Source: Desulfobacteraceae bacterium UBA2771 (lineage in GTDB: Bacteria; Desulfobacterota; Desulfobacteria; Desulfobacterales; Desulfosarcinaceae). From it: a stretch of DNA of 17,002 nt. The notes beneath the pieces were generated by a model. It searched no databases. It saw only the letters and a program-made list of their open reading frames with translations, and had not been told where the DNA came from. The stretch lies in contig DEIP01000155.1 in the NCBI GenBank assembly GCA_002352605.1, forward strand, positions 1 through 17,002. Direction: 5' to 3'. Below are positions 14,729-17,002 of the stretch, in pieces. Made by a program: the position numbers and the translations under genes. The first letter of the stretch is position 1, and every line of letters starts with the position of its first letter.

Positions 14729-15661
14729 ATGAATGCCAATTCGTTTGCCATCAAGACAGATTTAAGCAGATTCCTTCAGAAACAACCCAACATTTTTCTG
14801 GCCAAGTATTTACCATTTTCAGTATATCGTCGATACCTGTCAATAATCGGATTTTTCTACTATGGTGTCAACGGTGAAGCGCGAAGAGAGCTCCTAAAAT
14901 CACTGAGGTTTGTTTTGGGGGAACGACTTGGCGGAACAAGATTTCGTTATGTACTACTAAAGACGTATTTGGGAATTTTCGATCATTATTATGAAAAAAT
15001 GATCAATGCTCACAAATCACTTTCAGGAATGATGAAGCATGTGAACAAACACATTTCATTTACCGGAGAGGAATGGTTAGATCGATTTAGAAAAAAGAAT
15101 AAAGGTTGTATTCTGGTTACCGGTCATTTCGGGGCGATAGAATATATCCCGCTTTTTCTCGCGTCCAATCATTATCGTCCCACTATAATTTGCCGCTTCA
15201 AGTCCGAAAAACTAAAAGCTGCGCTGGCCTGCAAATCGAATTCAGTGGATCTGGAACTGATAGATGCAGACAGTCCGAATGTAATCTTTAAGGCATTAAA
15301 AGCGATTAACAACGGCAGGTTATTGATTACGCTATGCGATGAAATTCATCATTGGCGCCCAAGCAGAAAAGAAAATGCGCAGTTGTTCGGACGCCTCATT
15401 CCAAAGGACAGGACGCTGGACATCCTTTACAGAAGGTTAAAAGTACCGACCTGTTTTGGAATCATTCAACGAGAAAAAAGGGGCTATAATTTATCGATTC
15501 ATCCGCTCGCCGATGGCGAAGAAAAAACTTCGCTTTGTGAAACCGCCTGGCACCTGTTGGAGCAATATGTTTACCGATCTCCGGAACAATGGTATCAATG
15601 GCCCAAATTCCACTCAGAATTCACCCGGTATAGCATGAACATGGAGTGTTATGAAAATTGA
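14729..15661 (+). CDS. LpxL/HtrB-like lysophospholipid acyltransferase family protein
   Basis: The 310-aa product resembles LpxL/HtrB-type acyltransferases, which move acyl chains onto lipid or amine acceptors at the inner face of the cytoplasmic membrane. The catalytic HX4E motif is HFGAIE at residues 133-138, preceded by the usual GCILVTG strand. Further blocks are LLITLCDEIH for the acceptor-side motif and a C-terminal EQWYQWPKFHSEF segment typical of the family. The N-terminus has a moderately hydrophobic stretch (about 30-50) that may touch the membrane. The start at 14729 is chosen because GGGAGAGG (14713-14720) is 8 bases upstream; a TTG at 14711 would overlap that site. It overlaps the next gene by 11 bases. 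Base composition is visibly AT-richer than the Hsp70-like operon. The acceptor is unknown, and lipid A is not implied by this context. Confidence 0.85.
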   Translation: MNANSFAIKTDLSRFLQKQPNIFLAKYLPFSVYRRYLSIIGFFYYGVNGEARRELLKSLRFVLGERLGGTRFRYVLLKTYLGIFDHYYEKMINAHKSLSGMMKHVNKHISFTGEEWLDRFRKKNKGCILVTGHFGAIEYIPLFLASNHYRPTIICRFKSEKLKAALACKSNSVDLELIDADSPNVIFKALKAINNGRLLITLCDEIHHWRPSRKENAQLFGRLIPKDRTLDILYRRLKVPTCFGIIQREKRGYNLSIHPLADGEEKTSLCETAWHLLEQYVYRSPEQWYQWPKFHSEFTRYSMNMECYEN

Positions 15662-16820
15662 CAATATTGACATTTATAACCTTCGCATCCCTTTTTCCAG
15701 AACAATCAGACATCGCCTTTATTCCAGGAGTGAAACGCAAAGCATCGTCGTTGTCATACGAGACCACCACGGAAATAAGGGTGTCGGTGAGGGAACACCG
15801 AGAGAATATGTCACCGGCGAGAGACTGAACAGAAGCCTGATGGGAACCCGGGTGCTGTCACAAAAAATTATTGGCCGGAAAATCGGACCGATCAACGACT
15901 TACACGCATTGCTCAACGATCTCGGCGAAACCGATATCGCCATTAAAAACCCCGCAGCCTTCTGCGCAATCGAAACGGCCCTGCTCGATCTATGGTCCGT
16001 AATTTCGCAAAAAAGCCTATATCAACTATTTATAAAAAACCACAACATAGAATGTTTATCATACTCCGGGGTAATTCCCTTCGTCGGAAACGAAAAAGAG
16101 TTACTTAACGTTATTGAGCTGATCAAAACATTAAAATTGACCTCCTTGAAAGTGAAAGTAATTGATTTAGAGAGCGGTATATCGCAGTTAAAAAGAATTA
16201 GAGGAAAACTTGGCAGCGATATCGATATCCGCGTTGATGCCAATTGCGCTTTTAGCATGAAAACGGCAATGGCCTTTATCAAAAAAGCCAGGCCCATCCA
16301 TCTGTCGGCTATTGAACAGCCGGTCGCCAAAGACGATCTGACCGGATTAAAGCAAGTGTCGGAGAACAGTGAAATCCCGATTATTGCGGATGAATCCATG
16401 TACACGCCAAACGGACCGTTTTATCTGATCGAAAATGATATTTGCCACGGCCTCAATATTCGATTGTCCAGCTGCGGAGGTTTTCGAAAGGCCTATGATA
16501 TTTATCAACAGGCAATCTTGAAGAATATGATGGTCGTTTTGGGCGCCCATGTGGGCGAAACGGCCATCTTGTCACTTGCCGGACGCAATTTTGCGATGAT
16601 GTGCCCGGAGGCAACCTATCTGGAAGGATCATTTTCAAAATATGTACTGAAAGAAGATCTGGTGAACGAAGATATATCATTCGGCTCCGAAGGAGTGGTT
16701 CCGCTTCCAGTGGATTCCGGTTTAGGAATTAAAATCGAAACCTCGGCAATCGAAAATTGGTCCACGCGCTATTCAGCCATCAGTGCATCGGATAACCGAT
16801 CCAAAGGTTGGAATTCATAG
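15651..16820 (+). CDS. Enolase-superfamily (MLE/dipeptide epimerase-like) enzyme with altered catalytic residue
   Basis: Members abstract an alpha proton from a carboxylate substrate using Mg2+ and two base residues; related enzymes are dipeptide epimerase, N-succinylamino acid racemase and o-succinylbenzoate synthase. The 389-aa product has an N-terminal capping domain (1-130) and a barrel with the KxK base motif K167/K169 (SLKVKV) and metal ligands D196 (RVDAN), E222 (IEQP) and D247 (IADES). Where the MLE subgroup has its second lysine, in an NIKLxKxGG-type sequence, this protein has NIRLSSCGG, so R271 replaces it. A normal two-base racemase or epimerase is therefore doubtful; a one-base syn-elimination or a changed reaction is possible. 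A GGAG four bases before the ATG and the 11-base overlap with the acyltransferase gene indicate coupled translation and a joint pathway. Confidence 0.85.
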   Translation: MKIDNIDIYNLRIPFSRTIRHRLYSRSETQSIVVVIRDHHGNKGVGEGTPREYVTGERLNRSLMGTRVLSQKIIGRKIGPINDLHALLNDLGETDIAIKNPAAFCAIETALLDLWSVISQKSLYQLFIKNHNIECLSYSGVIPFVGNEKELLNVIELIKTLKLTSLKVKVIDLESGISQLKRIRGKLGSDIDIRVDANCAFSMKTAMAFIKKARPIHLSAIEQPVAKDDLTGLKQVSENSEIPIIADESMYTPNGPFYLIENDICHGLNIRLSSCGGFRKAYDIYQQAILKNMMVVLGAHVGETAILSLAGRNFAMMCPEATYLEGSFSKYVLKEDLVNEDISFGSEGVVPLPVDSGLGIKIETSAIENWSTRYSAISASDNRSKGWNS

Positions 16821-17002
16821 CTCGGTGAAGATTTCCATGCTTGCATGTTCTCCCATGGCTTTTTTTCCTGAAAACGTCAAAATGGCCCCTAAAGATTCCA
16901 AACAGACGGCGGCTGCTTTCGATCCGGCGCGAAAAAGGCCGACCACAAGCGCCCCCGGAAGTAAAAAACCTTGCAAAGAACGGTGCCGGTTTGATAATCT
17001 GC
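16815..17002 (-). CDS. Probable 3' end of a convergent gene, cut by the window edge
   Basis: On the minus strand one frame is open from the window edge to a TGA at 16817-16815, giving about 61 residues. They include a hydrophobic, possibly membrane-spanning part (FLLPGALVVGLF) and the end FSGKKAMGEHASMEIFTEL. I do not recognise the family. The end overlaps the enolase-like gene by 6 bases in convergent orientation. A plus-strand frame from an ATG at 16845 is also open to the edge but has no ribosome binding site and a low-complexity basic composition, so the minus-strand reading is preferred. If correct, the acyltransferase operon has only two genes. Confidence 0.4.
   Translation of the reverse strand, partial: RLSNRHRSLQGFLLPGALVVGLFRAGSKAAAVCLESLGAILTFSGKKAMGEHASMEIFTEL

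Noticed and set aside
16836..16866. Terminator after the enolase-like gene (CCATG/CATGG stem with T6)
   Set aside because: The stem is only 5 bp with a 14-base loop, and the region probably codes on the minus strand.

Overview
The window reads as chromosomal DNA of a Gram-negative bacterium, most likely a deltaproteobacterium in the modern Desulfobacterota (Desulfobacteraceae/Desulfosarcinaceae-like). This is inferred from gene content and style: a KpsS-type capsule enzyme, a Phe-ending outer-membrane barrel, a YchF-like paralogue with an altered G domain, a paired set of large Hsp70-like proteins, and scattered group II intron debris. No rRNA, tRNA or CRISPR array was seen.

Layout. (1) 1-479: no convincing gene, a possible decayed IS edge and a sigma70-like promoter. 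(2) 480-4231 (+): two translationally coupled surface-polysaccharide genes, a KpsS family capsule glycosyltransferase and an 852-aa protein with two GT2 domains. (3) 4703-5737 (+): a YchF/OLA1-like P-loop protein with its TGS domain intact but a degenerate G domain. (4) 5738-7310: a debris zone holding the 3' end of a broken host gene (5946-6056), a 5'-truncated group II intron with domain V/VI-like hairpins (6057-6123) and an N-terminally truncated RT/maturase (6129-7160), plus nested inverted repeats. (5) 7311-8596 (+): a small phasin-like protein with its own terminator, then a signal-peptide-bearing outer-membrane beta-barrel protein. (6) 14041-8593 (-): a tight three-gene operon: a 608-aa Hsp70-like protein, a 934-aa Hsp70-like protein with a 325-aa C-terminal extension, and a polytopic membrane methyltransferase of the NnrU/MddA/ICMT type. 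(7) 14042-14728: a long AT-rich divergent intergenic region with candidate promoters on both strands. (8) 14729-16820 (+): a visibly AT-richer two-gene operon, an LpxL/HtrB-like acyltransferase and an enolase-superfamily enzyme whose usual second catalytic lysine is arginine. (9) 16815-17002 (-): the probable 3' end of a convergent gene.

The two strongest candidates for an undescribed system are the Hsp70-Hsp70-membrane methyltransferase operon, where two DnaK-like ATPases without J-protein or lid domain are coupled to a membrane enzyme, and the acyltransferase/enolase-superfamily pair, which suggests synthesis or remodelling of an acylated amino-acid- or peptide-like compound. Both functional readings are inference; the domain calls rest on visible motifs.
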